Notes: a model not told the origin generated them from the sequence alone. A stretch of DNA of 64,000 nucleotides from Zopfochytrium polystomum (GCA_025765615.1 JAIVFJ010000043.1:1-64000); one strand, 5' to 3'. Numbered from the stretch's first letter, positions 1-13,377 are shown. Numbers and translations: made by a program.

Positions 1-733
1 GTGAAGGCACGGAGGGGAGGCCGGGCAAGAACATCGACGATTGGAACGAAAGGAAGATCGCTGATACAAAAAGAGTTGTGGAGCCGAAAACCTCCGCTTC
101 TAATGATGAATGAACTGTTTTAAGTGCAACGAAGGAAACAGCAAGATTCTAGAGGAACGGGCTTCCATCGACCGCTGTTGACGTGTGATGTTCTGTTGGC
201 GAGCGACAGTTGTTGAGTTGACCAGGGAAGGCTGAATTTCTCCCGTAGATCCCAAACCTTCGACGGAGAGGCCAATTTTGAATGAATTGACTCTTGCCTC
301 GCTGTTGGTCATGCTAATTCTGACGAAAGATCTCGTCAAGTCTTTCCTGGGTTGCGTAAGCCGAGATCACGAGGTCCCAAAAGTTGCTTTTACTTTCGCT
401 GGGAGGTTATCGTCCTCGGTTATCCTTGCTGGTTTTCTTTTTGGTTGATTATCCTTTGTCAATATTCTGTAAATTTTTTCCCGGTCGGCACAATCACTCT
501 ATGGACCTGCGATATTGACTCTGCCGCTGAAAATTTATTCTTTTCTCAGTACGAGTCGTCTAAGCAGGGATTGATTAACCGACAAATTCGAACGAGAAAG
601 GCAGCGTGAAAAAAAGGAAACGTTATTTGAAAGAATGTTGTTCTCTTTCAAACAGAGTCGCACGGACGACCGGTGCGGCGGTCTCAGAAACAGGAAAGAA
701 GGGAGAAGGCACTATCAATCAGTGTCACAACCT
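1..733. other. Left-edge stretch without a convincing gene
   Basis: No open frame here has recognisable domain content. Short frames exist on both strands (100-339 minus, 352-609 plus), but neither shows the strong GC-biased codon use of the real genes nearby. The end of a neighbouring gene cut by the window edge cannot be excluded. Confidence 0.4.
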
Positions 734-3047
734 TCAAGAAGGGGGCGGGGAGGAAATGGGGTAGGTGTATGTTGCTGTCGGCGGGGGCGGCACAGTGGTG
801 GTGGTGAGGTACGGGACAGTATCTGGGGTAACCGCAAAAGAAAACAGAAGGGCCGGGTTAGTCGATTACATATTTCGAAGCGAAAACAACGTGAACCCAC
901 CAGACGGGGAAGCGTAAGCGTACGAATACACCGTCGCTTTACTGACGCCTCCGCACCCAACATCACCGCTGCCTGTGCACACGGAGTCACAGTCCTCCGT
1001 CCGGCAGCCTCTGCTGCAAGTACGCGGCCTCCTTCAATCTGCCGCAAACGCACTGGAACCCGTCCTCGGTCGCCGACTCCTGCAACTGGTGCGCGGCGCA
1101 CTCTTCGGCGCACTGCAGCTGCGTCAGGTTCTGTTTTGGGCTGATGAAGAGTGAAGAGAAGATGGAGCCCAGTTGCGGGTCGGCGAAGCAACCGATGTAG
1201 ATGTAGACGTGTGGTTGGGAGGTGAGCGAGGGCTGGGCCGACGAGGATGTTGCGGTTGGGTACGGTGAGAGGGATGGGGGTGGGAAAGAGGAGTGCCACG
1301 AGGAAGCAGAGGCAGAGGCGTACGACGATGGGAGAGATGAGCGCCCCGAGGAGGAGGCGGTAGGGACTGTGTACACAGACGACGCAGTGGAGTGTGGCGG
1401 GGAGGAAACGGGGTAGGTGTACGGGGAGGAAGAGTAGTGCCCCGAGGAAGCCGATCCGTACGACGTTGGGACCGAACGTCCCGAGGAGGCGGTGGGGACT
1501 GTGAAAACGGTTGGCGAAGTGGAGAGGGGCAGGGGGTTGGTGTATGGGGAGGGCGAGAGGGATGGGAGGGGAAGTGAAGGGTGCCACGAGGAAGCAGACG
1601 CAGAGGCGTACGACGATGGGACAGATGAGCGCCCCAAGGAGGAGGCGGTTGGGACCGTGAAGTATGGCGAGGTGGAAACGGGGTTGGAATACGGTGAGGT
1701 AGGTGTGGGCGGGACAGTGGTGGTAGAAAGGAACGGTGCCGTGTGGGTGTCTGTGGCCAAGGTCTCTGTGAGCCACTCGCGTCGAGCAACGCAGTCAACG
1801 ATTTGCAAACTCACCAGAAGGGCTCGTCAAGAAGTACGCAAACACCGACGCCTTTCCGACGCCTCCGCACCCGACGCCGCCGCTTCCAGTGCACACCGAA
1901 TTGCACTCTGCCTCCGGCACCTTTTGCGCGAACCCGCTGGCCGTGAGACTGCCGCAGAAGCACTGGAAGCCGTTCTCGGTCGCCGACCACTGCAGTTGGT
2001 GCGCGGCGCATTCTTCGGCGCACTGCAGCTGCGTCAGGTTCTGCTTCGGGCTGATGAACAGTGGGGAAAAGATGGAGCCGAGTTGCGGGTCGGCGAAGCA
2101 GCCGTAGGAGACGTAGGCGTGCGGCACGGAGGTGAGGGGGGGTTGCGGGGATGTTGAGGAGTAATACGAGGACAAGGGCGCAGACGCGTACGACGTTGGG
2201 AAGGATGAGTGGCTCGAGGAGGTGGTGGGAACTGTGTAGACGGTGGATTCCGGGGAGCTTGGTGGGGAGGATATCGGGTAGGTGTACGGAGAGGCAGTGG
2301 GCGGGGCGGGCACAGTAGTAGTCGTAATGTACGGTGAGACGGTTTCTAAATTTTCATAGGGGAATAATAAGTTGTGTTTCGTGGTTCGGTGTGTTGAATA
2401 GAAATGAAAGCTCACAGGAGCTCTCACTCACCGGCTGCGTCCGTCAAAAAGTACATGTACAGAGACGCCTTCTTCTCGCCACCGCACCCGACACCGCCGT
2501 CGCCGACACAGATCGAGTTGCACTCGCCGTCGTCCAGCTTCGCCGCGACATAGTCGACGGCGGGCGCTCCACCGCAGAGGCAACGGAAGCCGTCTTCCAT
2601 GGCCGAGAACCACTGGCTGCGCGAGGCGCACTCCTCTGCGCACTGCAACTGGGTCAGGTTCTCGAGGGGACTAATGTACGGCATGAAGAGGATGGAGCCG
2701 GGTTCGCGGTCGGGGTAGCAGCCGAGGTACGCAAACGCGTGCGGGACGGCCGTTGGAGGCGGGGAAGACGCTGGGGGGGTGAGCCAAACGTAGAAGGGAT
2801 TGTTGGAGGAAGAGCAAAACGCGTGTGGAGAAGAAAGGTCTCGCTGCTCGGGTGCCTTACCGGAGGAGGTCGGCGTGGGCGTGACCACTGGCACTGAGGA
2901 GGAGATCGGCACGGGTGAGCGGTCCGCGTCCGCATCTGGAAGGGGCGCGCCTGTGGCGGCGGCTGCGGTGCCAAGGACTGCGATGCCGGCGGCGGCGGCG
3001 GCGAGCCTGCTGCTGCGCATCATCATTGTCATCATTGGCATCATCAT
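734..3047 (-). CDS. Secreted protein with three tandem WSC domains, disrupted in the third
   Basis: Four exons fit the minus strand: 3047-2432, 2345-1815, 1765-901 and 822-734. Introns are 2346-2431, 1766-1814 and 823-900, all GT..AG and all splitting a Gly/Glu or Gly/Asp codon in phase 1 at the same place in the repeat. The start is the first ATG of a Met-rich, Ala-rich signal peptide; the codon before it is TTG. Each unit is a Thr/Ser/Pro-rich linker followed by a WSC-type domain with the GC[YF]xDx opening, a CAEEC core, a CxCG pair and a final CNSxC...GCGG. WSC domains bind polysaccharide or sense the wall, so this is probably a wall or secreted lectin-like protein. No transmembrane segment follows, because a fourth linker stops at 734-736. 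Around position 999 the third domain needs a one-base frame change to reach its last cysteines; read straight, the protein ends at about 987. Domain call is firm, exact product uncertain. Confidence 0.8.
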
Positions 3048-5102
3048 CAACGGCGAGATCGCGTCGGTTGTTGCGGTGTGAAGAACAACTCAAAATGCGC
3101 TGCGCGCGCTTCTTGCATAAATATTTATAATATTTGGATCTTGTTGATATTCTCCCCTTTTTTTTTTCTTTTTTTTTTTCGTTGCATGGTCCTGTCTTTC
3201 TTTTCCGTTTTGGGAACAAACTCTTTTGTCTTCCTTTTCATTTTATTTATGAAAGATTGAAGATTGAAAAATGCAAGCATCGCCACACTTCCCTTCTTGG
3301 CCTTCAAATGGTGCGGGTTGGGCAGCAGCAAGACATGGCCACGATGGAAAGACAGGCACGAACCGACAAAACCAATCTCGAATTTTGTCCCTTCCGCGAA
3401 GTTAAAAGTTTTCAGCTTCAAAAGGAAAAAAAGTCGAGTCCGCAAATCCCGCCTGTCTTACCTTGTACTTTGTGCGAGAACATGGCGCATGGGAAGACAG
3501 CATTTGGGCCGTTTTTGGATTGGAAATGGGAAGGGAAATCTCCGCCTCCCATGGGCGAATACATGATCGATTGCATCTTTCAAAGCATTTTGAGGTTTTT
3601 TACTGTCGAATGGTCTTGAGAGACATGCCTTTCCTTTCCGCTTTTTGAAAGGCAGATATGCAGGGCAGCAGCCCTCTGAGACCACACCGCTCGCAAGTCG
3701 GTCCGCCTCCTGGTACTCGGGTGCCTTCGCCCCGTCGGCGAAGCTGTCATGGCTGGGGGCCTTGAGCCGATCGCGGACTTGTGCGACAGGCGACTGCGCA
3801 GGGGTTCGACGCGTGCTTGCGTTCGCGTTCGCAGACGGGGGGTGGTGGCGCGGCGTTCCACAGTTGCGAGCAATGAGGCGGTGCTCTTTCCCCCAGGCTC
3901 ATGCGCTCACGCCGTAGAATTTGGGGAGAAACAAACTGCAATGAATTTCGCACAAAGGCACCTAAGTATATTAATACAGTGGCTCACAACATTGGGTCAA
4001 TGTTTTGCACAAGACCCTCCTACATTCAGCAAATGTTGCCTTGCGTTAGATTAAACTGCTCACAAAGTTTCATTCCGCTTCCGGCGGGCATGCGAACCTG
4101 ACCGCCAACGAAAACAGTGTCAACTCCGACGAGTCGCACAACCCATTGCCGCCACGTGGCGGCCGCGTTCTGTTTGAAGCGACCAGGCGTCCCTGAGCGG
4201 TTGATGCCGTCACGTCGTCAGCTGGCACTGCCGCCGTCGCGCCCATCCCTCACCTTGCCGACATCCGAGACACTCAGGGCCGGGGTTGGTCAGTGATCAC
4301 GGCCACTTCCAGAGTTACCCACCTCAAAAACCCAATGGGGTTCAGTGCACTTTGCGCGGCCCATGATGCCCTCCCTCCTCTCTCAAAACATCCGATTATT
4401 CATCATCGGCTTGGAGGGGAGATCAAATGCAAACCCTTGGGAGATTCAAATCGATTTCATTCGATATTCATATCTCACCACCTTCGTTTGATAAAGTGTG
4501 AAAACCTTGAGCCCGTACTAAGGTCGCTTCAACGGCGGCAGCCAGCTCCATTCCGATCTTCCATAGAAATGTGACAAGGACGGCTAGTCGGTCATGCGGG
4601 ACAAAACTCCGTTCGCAGATATGGAAAATCCATCCGACCGTGTCAGACTTGAAGCCTCGGGGCCGCGTCATCGCCCGCTTCAACTACGCTGATAAATATA
4701 TGCAAGACAAACAATTTTTTTCCTTCCCCGTTTGGGAAAGAAAAGACTTTTTTTGTTTTTGCCGCTCTTGCCATGGGCTTCTTTTTTTCTTGCAGCGAAA
4801 AGGAGTCATGTCTCGTGATTTGGACGGAAAGGTTTGTCACTCTCGACACACTTGCCCAGAAGAAACAAAAAAAGACAAAAAAACCCCAAACAACTCAAAC
4901 AAATGATTGCAAGTTAGTAGAAAAAAGAGAAAAAAAAAAAAAAGCCCACTCACAATGCGGACCCAAACATCCTCTGTCGCTCCGCTGTGAACGCTTGGCC
5001 GTCCCACTCCCTTCCACAAATGTATAAAAAGATTGGCCAACCCGACTCTACTCTCTTCACAAACATAATCCTCTCCTCTACCTCCCTGAGCCTGCTGCCA
5101 TC
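3048..5102. other. Intergenic region between the WSC gene and the sugar transporter
   Basis: An AT-rich TATAAATATT-like stretch near 3117-3135 lies about 70 bases upstream of the minus-strand WSC start. A, T and pyrimidine runs occur near 3158-3180 and 4870-4945. I see no supported coding region, tRNA or repeat array in the remaining roughly 1.8 kb. Confidence 0.5.
5021..5031 (+). promoter_or_regulatory. TATA box of the sugar transporter
   Basis: TATAAAAA lies at 5023-5030, about 75 bases before the start ATG at 5103. A pyrimidine-rich leader lies between, as expected for a eukaryotic core promoter. Confidence 0.6.
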
Positions 5103-6642
5103 ATGCCTGCGGGAAGTCAGCTCTACAACATTTTGGTCTCATTCACCGCCGGTGTCGGCGGTTTCTGCTTCGGTTGGGAGATCGGTGTGATCGGGTACGT
5201 TATCCTCTCTTTCTATTCGCTCTGCGTCGTGGCAACGCGAGTGCGTGGGAGGAAAGAAGTCTCATGGCTGACATTCTTCGTTCCTATCCTACAGTCAAGT
5301 CTTGGGCATGCCGGACTTCGTCTCGACCTTCAACGCCGGTGACACCGCCACCCAGTCCTGGATTGCCTCCGTGTTCCAGTTCGGCTGCGCTGCGAGTGCG
5401 TTCGCGTTCGCCTACCTCGCCGACATCATCGGTCGCAAGCGTTCCATCATGTTTGCCGGTCTCGCCTTTGCCATCGGTGGTGCCATGCAATCCGGCTCCA
5501 GCCAGCTTGCCGTCCTGATCATTGGTCGTATCATTTCCGGTTTCGCCATCGGCGCCGCTTCCACCACCGTCCCCATGTACCTCGCCGAGTGCGCTCCCGC
5601 CCAGAACCGTGGCTCTGTCACCGTCATCTACCAGCTCATGATCACCGCCGGTATCCTCATCGCCGGTTCCATCAACGCTGGCATCATCGGCTCCGACCTC
5701 CAGAACAACTCGACCGGCTGGCGTCTTGCCCTCGGTCTCCAGATCGTCCCGGCCCTCCTGCTGCTCGGTCTCATGTTCTCGGTTCCGTTCTCGCCCCGCT
5801 GGCTCGTGCGCAAGGGCCGCAACGACGAAGCTCTCGAGACCATCGCCAAGCTCCGCGCCCTCCCCAAGGACCACCCCGAAGTCAGGGACGAGTACGACCT
5901 CATCATCGAGGACTTCCGTCTGGAGCAGTCCGTCGGCGACGCCGGTTGGGGCGAGGTCTTCAAGGGCTCGAACGGTCGCCGCGTGTTCATCGGTGTCATG
6001 AACCAGGCCATGCAACAGCTCACCGGTATCAACGTCATCACCTACTTCCAGCCCCAGCTGTACGCCATCATTGGCTTCAGCGCCACGCTCTCAACCCAGG
6101 TCCTCCCCGTCGTCTTCGACTTTGCCAACTTCATCTTCACCTTCATCGGCATGTTCACCATCGACCGCTTCGGCCGCAAGTTCCTGCTCACCTGGGGTGG
6201 CGTCGTCATGGCGCTCGGTCTCGCCATGACCTACGGATTCGGTAAGGCCACCCAGAGCGGCGCCGGCTCTGCTCTCGCGTACATCTCCTACGTCGGTATC
6301 ATCGTCTTCGACTTGGGCTTCTCGTCCACCTGGGGTCCTGTCGTGTGGTCGTACCAGGCCGAGATCTTCCCCATGCGCATCCGTTCCAAGGGTGTCGCGT
6401 TGTCCACCATGTCGAACTGGCTCGTCGGCGCCATTATCACCTGGGCCGAGCCGTACCTGGCGCGCGACCTTGGCATCAACGTCTACATCATCTACTTCTG
6501 CTTCTGCGCCCTTGCTGTGCCCTGGTCGTTCTTCTTCGTCCCCGAGACCCGCGGCAAGACCCTCGAGGAGCTCGGCGAGGTGTTCGGCGACAAGGTTGCT
6601 CACCTCGACCACCAGGCCGCCGGCGACCTTTCGGCCAAGTGA
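5103..6642 (+). CDS. MFS sugar porter (hexose/sugar transporter)
   Basis: Proton-coupled or facilitative sugar uptake across the plasma membrane is expected from the family. Exon 1 is 5103-5194, the intron 5195-5294 (GTACGT..ACAG), and exon 2 5295-6642. The join restores the family's N-terminal helix ending in EIGVIGQVLGM. The 479-residue product has the sugar porter signatures in order: DIIGRK after helix 2, a PMYLAE/CAPAQNRG segment near helix 4, a PFSPRW variant of PESPR, the QQLTGIN motif in helix 7, DRFGRK after helix 8, and PETRGKTLEEL at the C-terminus. Length is slightly short of the usual 500-560, with short termini. The frame is intact and codon use strongly prefers C in third positions, suggesting high expression. 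Substrate cannot be told from sequence. Confidence 0.95.
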
Positions 6643-8076
<1,434 letters not shown>

Positions 8077-8439
8077 ATGCCCTCCAACCCCACCCACCCA
8101 TTCTCCACCACCACTACCACCACCACCACCACCACCCGCGCCTCGCCGACCCTCGCCCACCGCCTCTTCGCCGCGCTCGCCTACAGCGCGTCCGACCGCC
8201 ACATCCCCTTCTCCCCCGCCCAACGCTTCGCCGAGCCGCCCCTCTCTGTTGACGTCGCGGCCATGTCGGAAGACGCCCGCGCCGTCCGCGCCGCGCGCCG
8301 TCGCGCGGCCAGCGACAAGTTCTGGGCGCGGATGGCGCACGGCGCGGCGTTCCGCAACGTGTCGTTCAAGGACACGGACGAGCACCGGTGCGGCGGACGC
8401 GAGCCCCCCGCGTACGAGTCGGTCGTCGGGCGGCGATGA
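8077..8439 (+). CDS. Small hypothetical protein, 120 aa
   Basis: The frame opens at an ATG after an A-rich leader and stops at 8437-8439. A poly-Thr stretch (residues about 11-20) is followed by a compact region rich in Ala and Arg, ending in a GGREPPAYESVVGRR-like tail. GC-biased third positions match the neighbouring genes, which is the main reason to call it. No known domain is recognised. The Ala/Arg-rich N-terminal third could be a mitochondrial targeting signal, but this is only a guess. It could also be one exon of a larger gene. Confidence 0.5.
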   Translation: MPSNPTHPFSTTTTTTTTTTRASPTLAHRLFAALAYSASDRHIPFSPAQRFAEPPLSVDVAAMSEDARAVRAARRRAASDKFWARMAHGAAFRNVSFKDTDEHRCGGREPPAYESVVGRR

Positions 8440-9500
8440 GGTTGTCGGGTGGTTATGAGGTGCCTTTCAACTCGTGCTGCGGCAACGTATTCGGCCAACC
8501 CGCTTCTTTCTAGGGTTCCGATGCATCCGGAATTCATCTTCTCATAGCTTTCTCTTCTTCCACCTTAAGCTGTCTCCCACCACTTCTTGCTCCCGAGCCA
8601 CGCAGCCCCCCACCACCTCTCGTTGGGGGGAGGCTATGACTTTCCTTTTTCCACCTGACGCGCATCAACTCTCCTTGATCGCTTCACTCGTAGCGGCAGC
8701 CCCTCCCTCTTCTTGTCAGAGTATACTCCTTTTAATTGTTCTTCAGCTGTTTGTCGCCATCTTTTTGTACTCTCAGCAAAACCTCGCCGTTGCTTGCTGA
8801 AAGTATCATCGCACTGCCCCCCTCTTCCCTTACCCAGTTTTCGAGAACCCCTTAATATTTACGAACGGCCATGGAGTGATTTTATGCTTATTGAGAATAA
8901 AGAACGTTGGTTGAGGCCTGACCGCAAACCTTTTCCATTTTTTTGGCCTTCAATGCACACGAAGGAGATATCCCAGTTTAGGGTTCGCCGTCACACGATA
9001 AAAAAACCAATTAAAGTGATTAGAAAAGGGATAGAGCACTTGTTGTGTCAGTTAGCTCAGCCCGAATAAAGTCGGAAAGGAGGTCGAATTTGCGTCAGCC
9101 ATTTCGTCGTAACATCAATTACAATGTGATCGGACCAGGTCGAGTTAGGCGCGGAAGCCGTCGGCTTCGGTGCTGGCGTTGTCGGATGGAGATGTGGTGG
9201 TGGTGGTGGTCGACGGATCGAACAATGCTGACACGATGCGGTCAAAGTCTGCAAAAGGGCGAGTCGCGGGGGAGAAGACGGCCATGGGTGTCCGTTGTTG
9301 TCGTTCCTTCTCCCAGAAAACCCACCCCGTGGGAGGATCTCCAACACAGCGCTGCGAACGTCGTACAATAGAATGTCCTTTGGCGTCAGGTTCCCACGTT
9401 TCATCGAGGCAAGGGCCGCGTTGCACATGAGCGCAAAGTCGCCCACCTTGACTCCAATTGCAGACGATGACACAAACTAACTGGGCCGTGCAAGTTTTGC
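8440..9500. other. Intergenic region, nothing identified
   Basis: Mixed composition without long biased frames. Several 100-aa frames overlap on both strands and none has domain content. Confidence 0.45.
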
Positions 9501-11243
9501 ATGACTTCCGACGAGGCCCCGCCGCCGACGTGGGTCATCCTCGCAGTCCTCCCGTATCTCTTCGCCCCAGATCGCTTCCGCCTCGCGACGCTCCTGCGGA
9601 TCGAGCGTCAGCAAGCGCTCGCCCTCTACTCCCACCCCTCCGCGTCGTTGCAAAACGCCTCTCGCCGCGGCCTCGTTGAACTTCTCGACTTTCGCCTGCG
9701 GACGGCGACGGTGCCCGTCGGATCCGTTCAACCGCTGGATGCGCTGTTCTGGACCCTACACGTTGTCGATGTGGTGCCCTCCCCGGCCGCCGCCGCACAC
9801 GATGCGCCGACGCCGCCGCTGCGCATCGAGTGGTGGATCCCCTCTGGCGCACTCCCCGAACGCTTTGAAACATCCAACTACGACGGCTTCGTGATCGAGG
9901 CGATCCGTCTCGCTGCCGAGCACGGCCACATCAACGTCCTCAATTGGTGGATGGATCGGTGGCCCCGCCGCGAGGATCTTCCCAATTTGGCGGACGACGA
10001 CGAGATTGTGACGAGCATCCTGCAGCCAGCCGTCACCGGCGGCCGCCTCGGCGTCCTCGATTGGTGCCGGCGTCGCTGCCCGTGGAGCCTCTCCCGCGTC
10101 GAGCAGGAAGCTATGGAAACGGCAGCGAACGCAAATCAGGTTCAGGCGTTGGAGTGGTTGGAGAAGGAGGCCGGGCTGCCTGCACACCGATTCCTCGCAC
10201 TGAACTACGGCGACGACGCCCTCCAGCTGGAGCAGCTCCGCAAGAGGCGCGAGGCTGCTAGTGCTTCCGCCGAAAGCGCAGACGACTTGGATACCGCTGC
10301 TCCGTTTGACTTCGCCTCTGCAGCAGCAGCGCACGCCACAGCCCATGGTCAGATTGCTGTGCTCGACTGGATCCGGGCGGAGGGCTTTAGTTTCGATGCA
10401 TTGGCCTCGAGGGCAACTGGATACGGACAATGCACAGTGCTACAATGGTGGAAAAGGCGGTTCCCAGACGACCGGCACACTCCCAGCACTTTCAGCATTC
10501 GTCACGCCGCAATCAAGGGTTATGTGGATGTATTGCAGTTTTGGGCAGACTTTTCCGATCCTTCCAAATGGAATCAGTGGCTTTTATTCTATGCTGCAAG
10601 AGGAGGACAAATTAGCGTTTTCCAGTGGTGGAGAGAGCGCTTCCCCTTGCCAGACCCGGAGCACCCTAGAATTCTAGTAGGCGAGGCGAGCCATCGGGGA
10701 CACGTGGAGCTTTTGGAGTGGCTCAACTGCAGCGGATTCGTCCAAACCCTCGAAAGTCCTCTCACCCATGTCTGCACCGTAAAGAAGGTCTACGCTTATT
10801 GGCGACTCAACAATCTCACTCTGACCTACGACGGCGGGGACGACGCAACGGCATTCATCCTGAGAAACGCGGCCAACCGCGAAATGATGGAGTGGCTTGC
10901 TGAGATGCACCATCGCTCGGGTGTCGACCGGTGCGGGGTCCCCGCAGACCTAGAGTGGCCTACGCTCGATTTAATCTCGGTCGCGACCACCCCGTTGTAC
11001 AGTCGTGGGCTAAAAGATCTTCTTGACAGTGTGGAGTGGTGGAGAGCACGCGGCGCAGTACGCGGTGACAGTCCGCAAAGCGACGAGAAGAAGCGGTCGG
11101 TGGCGAGGAATGTGCGGTTCCTGGAATGGCTGCTCGTGAGAGGACTTGGTGTGCCTTTTGATCTTGAGAGTGCAGCAGGTGATTCTCTGGTAACAAAGCG
11201 GTGGTGGGCCGACGTGAAGCATCGGGCGCGGACCGATGGTTAA
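9501..11243 (+). CDS. Ankyrin-like repeat protein, 580 aa
   Basis: Single uninterrupted exon. After an N-terminal segment resembling the start of F-box-like fungal proteins (VILAVLPYLFAPDRFRLATLL), the protein is built of degenerate ankyrin-type units. Each has a small-residue helix (AAEHGHINVL, AAIKGYVDVL, ASHRGHVELL) followed by a Trp-containing turn such as LNWWMDRWP, LDWCRRRCP, LQWWKRRFP, FQWWRERFP or LEWLNCSGF. At least eight are visible between residues about 135 and 560. This Trp-rich variant of ankyrin repeats is common in large families in chytrids and amoebae. A protein-binding scaffold role is inferred. No enzymatic domain is seen. Confidence 0.85.
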   Translation: MTSDEAPPPTWVILAVLPYLFAPDRFRLATLLRIERQQALALYSHPSASLQNASRRGLVELLDFRLRTATVPVGSVQPLDALFWTLHVVDVVPSPAAAAHDAPTPPLRIEWWIPSGALPERFETSNYDGFVIEAIRLAAEHGHINVLNWWMDRWPRREDLPNLADDDEIVTSILQPAVTGGRLGVLDWCRRRCPWSLSRVEQEAMETAANANQVQALEWLEKEAGLPAHRFLALNYGDDALQLEQLRKRREAASASAESADDLDTAAPFDFASAAAAHATAHGQIAVLDWIRAEGFSFDALASRATGYGQCTVLQWWKRRFPDDRHTPSTFSIRHAAIKGYVDVLQFWADFSDPSKWNQWLLFYAARGGQISVFQWWRERFPLPDPEHPRILVGEASHRGHVELLEWLNCSGFVQTLESPLTHVCTVKKVYAYWRLNNLTLTYDGGDDATAFILRNAANREMMEWLAEMHHRSGVDRCGVPADLEWPTLDLISVATTPLYSRGLKDLLDSVEWWRARGAVRGDSPQSDEKKRSVARNVRFLEWLLVRGLGVPFDLESAAGDSLVTKRWWADVKHRARTDG

Positions 11244-11521
11244 AAGCAATAAGTAATCGCGTCGGTAAGAATGGGACGGGAGCGCAGGGACAATGAGAAC
11301 AAATGAGAAAGCAAAATGGTGCTTGACGCGCTGTTGGCGAATCGCAACTCTGGAGCCTGCAATAATTCTGTACCATGCCCTGATTCAAACAATCTCGTAT
11401 TTCGAGTCAGATCACTCGGGTTTCACCGCACACAAGGACGGTCAGTTAATTTATCTGCTAATAGGGAGAAGAAGTGGGAGAAGGAATGGAAAGTTCGCCC
11501 CAGACACACTCTTCTGAAGAA

Positions 11522-12451
11522 TCAAAACTCTGTCGCAAAGGGTATGCCCTCTCCAAAGTCCAGCATGACTACGTCCGGATCCTGTGATGTTGCACAGTCA
11601 AGGTAAAAGGACTTGTTTGCAAGTAAGAACCGCTGATTGAGTAACCATTTTTCGATGGCCTACCGTGAAGATTTTATAGAATATAGCTGAAGCGGGTACA
11701 TGCAGAATTCCACTCCCCCAATCAGTCACAGGAAATAAGCGGCGATTCTGCTCGGAACCAACATCAAGGATGTCCGTTCCATAAGAAATTTGAATCACCA
11801 GCTTATGTCCATCAATCTCAAGGTCGGCTGGCATTTCTGTCGCGAGAGAGGCAAGAAGCGCTCCTGCATGAACGTCCCACACGCGAATTTCTTTGCGGCC
11901 GAGCCTGAAGCTGAGCCGCCGGGAGACTCCTCTCGCACTATCGTGCGCTCCGCCTCTCCTGTCATCGGATTCCAAACCGTGACAGAACCGCCCGCATTCA
12001 GCGACAAGACGTTATCCGCGCTCGCAGCCCAGTCCACGAACCTCCCAACGCCGTCCCAGGTCTTCACCAGGCCCCAAACTTTTGCGACAGACTCGGAATC
12101 CACGGAAAGGACGAGCGCCCCGCTTCCGCCGCCGCCGACCAAGCAGACCTTCCCCACCGGATACAGATGGCCGCACAGGGACCCGCACGCACTCACCCGT
12201 CGCGACGTCCCACACCCGAACGGTCTTGTCCACCGACCCCGTGAGCGCGACCGCGCCTTCCGCGTCAACTGCCGCGCAAGTTCAGCCACGCGGCGTGTCC
12301 CGCGAGCGCGCGCAGCCTGGAAAAGTCCGCCCGCCGCAGGACGACGGCTTTGTAGCTGTCGCCGTCGCCGTCGCGAGCAATGACGATTTTCGGGTGCACC
12401 GCGAGGAATCTCGGGTCCGCGAGACGCAGCGTTTTGAAGACGGGGTCCTCG
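11522..12451 (-). pseudogene. WD40-repeat protein, 5'-truncated and frameshifted
   Basis: WD40 units are readable on the minus strand: ALAGHAAWL, then DKTVRVWDVATGE, GALVLSVDS...VAKVW, GGSVTVWNPMTGEAE and KEIRVWDVHAGAL. An excellent 3' splice site (TTCTTCGCAG) precedes the first exon at 12451, but no upstream exon or start is found. The frame changes by one extra base near 12269 and again near 12180, and by minus one (or plus two) near 11910-11930. The 3' end looks normal: a short intron ending at 11633 (CAATCAG) and a last exon 11632-11522 with stop. WD40 proteins are propeller scaffolds; this copy would not make one as written. A functional gene read through assembly errors is the alternative. 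Confidence 0.65.
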
Positions 12452-12663
12452 CTGCGAAGAAAAACAAAACACGGAAGACAGGAAAATTTCAAGACGCTCG
12501 CCGCCTCCTTCTCCTTTACTCCTCCTCATGCACACACTGTTGGCTTTTTTGCTAAAATGGGGTTTTGCCTGCAGCCGAAGGACCAAAGAGAGGAAACACC
12601 CCAAACATTTAAATACGACACCTCTTTCGGTGTCTTCTTTTTTCTTTACAAATATTTGATGAA

Positions 12664-12703
<40 letters not shown>

Positions 12704-13377
12704 GGAGAGTAAGGTTGAGTGCGCCATCGTGGATGATCATGATGGCTTGAGTTCCTTCGTGGCAATTACCAAACAAACAAAAAAAAAAAAAAAAAAAAAA
12801 AGGCCAACAAAAAATGCACGAAAAAAGGACTGATTGAAAGAGGCGATCAAGCAGGGCAAGTAGGTGGGGGAAGGTTGACAGCATGAGACGGGGAAAGGGG
12901 TGTCCAAGCGATGAGTGGGTGTTTTGGGGGCGGAAGGATGATGATGCATGGGTTTGGTAGGTTTGCGTGTGGGGGGTGGGGGCTTGTGGGTGGGACCCGC
13001 CCACACAATAAATCACGGAAGGGAGGGAGGGAGGGAGGGAGGGAGGGAGGGAGGGCAGGAGTGGTGTTGGGAATAAAAAAAGAGAAGAAGAAAGACGGAC
13101 AATATGCTGTGTTGTGTGGGTAGATGAAATGAGAGAAGAGCGAATGGAGAAAGAAAAAACCCAACGATTTCAACGACACGAAAAGAAAGGAAAAAAAAAA
13201 AAAAAAAAAAAAAAAAAAGGAAAAGAAATTCAAATGAATCAAAACACGAATCACAGATGGCAAAATAGTGCTTCCCCAAAGAGAAAAAAAACGAAAATAT
13301 CACAAGAAAAAAACAACAAAGAGTCGGTTTTTCAAGTCCAGCCCAGCCGGAACCAACGAAACCCCGCCCCCAACGAC
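12452..13377. repeat. Intergenic region with long A/T runs and GGGA repeats
   Basis: A T run of about 35 bases spans 12667-12701. A runs occupy 12780-12800 and 13193-13218. (GGGA)n is at 13020-13054. No gene is supported. Confidence 0.9.

Noticed and set aside
5302..6642. Sugar transporter starting inside exon 2
   Set aside because: That start lacks the first helix; splicing 5194 to 5295 restores the conserved N-terminus.
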